DNA of 6,344 nt from Leptolinea sp. UBA5366 (lineage in GTDB: Bacteria > Chloroflexota > Anaerolineae > Anaerolineales > Anaerolineaceae), in NCBI GenBank assembly GCA_002407845.1, contig DHPK01000008.1:763-7106 (forward strand), read 5' to 3'. This document shows positions 6,180 to 6,344 of the stretch, piece by piece. The notes beneath the pieces are model-generated. The model saw only the letters and a list, made by a program, of their open reading frames with translations. It was not told the origin of the DNA and searched no databases. The stretch's first letter is position 1. Each line of letters begins with the position of its first letter. The translations under genes were made by a program, and so were the position numbers.

Positions 6180-6344
6180 TTAGCGATTTCGACCTTCCGG
6201 ATTCGGGAAATCGATCTTCGCCTGTGCAGCAGCCAGCCGGGCAATCGGTACCCGGAATGGTGAACAGCTGACGTAATCGGTGCCAATGATATGGCAGAAC
6301 TCGATTGAACTCGGATCGCCGCCGTGTTCACCGCAGATACCAAC
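6180..6344 (-). CDS. ppdK: Pyruvate, phosphate dikinase, C-terminal end (5' part outside window)
   Basis: On the minus strand the window contains the last 54 codons plus a TAA (plus-strand TTA at 6180-6182). The translation contains GICGEHGGDPSSIEFCH followed by DYVSCSPFRVPIARLAAAQA, the C-terminal hallmark of pyruvate phosphate dikinase in the PEP-utilising TIM-barrel domain. The Cys in YVSCSPF corresponds to catalytic Cys831 of the Clostridium symbiosum enzyme and is present. PPDK interconverts pyruvate, ATP and phosphate with PEP, AMP and pyrophosphate, and is common in anaerobes for glycolysis or gluconeogenesis. The tail after AAAQA is KIDFPNPEGRNR, somewhat longer than in some homologues. 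The gene converges on the salvage operon, is separated from it by two hairpins, and is probably functionally unrelated. Because only the end is seen, the rest of the gene cannot be checked for integrity. Confidence 0.95.
   Translation of the reverse strand, partial: VGICGEHGGDPSSIEFCHIIGTDYVSCSPFRVPIARLAAAQAKIDFPNPEGRNR

Noticed and set aside
1..6344. CRISPR arrays, tRNA or rRNA genes, insertion sequences, riboswitches
   Set aside because: The operon region is almost fully coding with no 5' leader in the window. The only spacer longer than 20 bases is 5957-6179, which shows no repeats beyond the two hairpins and no tRNA-like fold.

Overview
The window is a bacterial chromosome segment of roughly 48-50% GC by eye, with clear Shine-Dalgarno sites and tightly overlapping genes. 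Six genes read left to right and fill positions 1-5956 as one apparent operon whose beginning lies upstream of the window. A convergent gene on the minus strand, the C-terminus of pyruvate phosphate dikinase, enters from the right end. PPDK and ECF-type transport ATPases fit an anaerobic or fermentative bacterium (Firmicutes or Chloroflexota are reasonable guesses), but nothing here fixes the taxon.

Layout: (1) 1-350, tail of a first ECF/CbiO-type ABC ATPase; (2) 347-1150, a complete second ATPase of the same type with a degenerate signature motif; (3) 1140-2345, a 12-helix MFS permease; (4) 2329-3084, a uridine-phosphorylase-family enzyme; (5) 3084-3791, a TenA/thiaminase II-family protein; (6) 3805-4755, an inosine/uridine-type nucleoside hydrolase; (7) 4766-5956, an L-fucose/L-arabinose isomerase-fold protein; (8) 5957-6179, a non-coding convergent spacer with two hairpins that look like terminators; (9) complement of 6180-6344, the PPDK C-terminus. 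Junctions in the operon are overlaps of 4, 11, 17 and 1 bp, then gaps of 13 and 10 bp, which implies co-transcription and translational coupling.

The genes read together as an uptake-and-cleavage pathway. An ECF importer (membrane and substrate-binding parts presumably upstream) and/or the MFS permease brings in a nucleoside-like or pyrimidine-like compound. A phosphorylase and a hydrolase can each cut an N-glycosidic bond, TenA acts on aminopyrimidine compounds of thiamin salvage, and the isomerase-fold protein could handle the released sugar. The combination is unusual. Three of the enzymes also differ from the textbook family at positions that recognise or protonate the base: the phosphorylase lacks both uracil-binding arginines and a C-terminal loop, TenA has Asn for the pyrimidine-binding Asp, and the hydrolase lacks the second catalytic His. 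My main inference is that this operon salvages a non-standard nucleoside or thiamin-related pyrimidine. The substrate cannot be read from the sequence.
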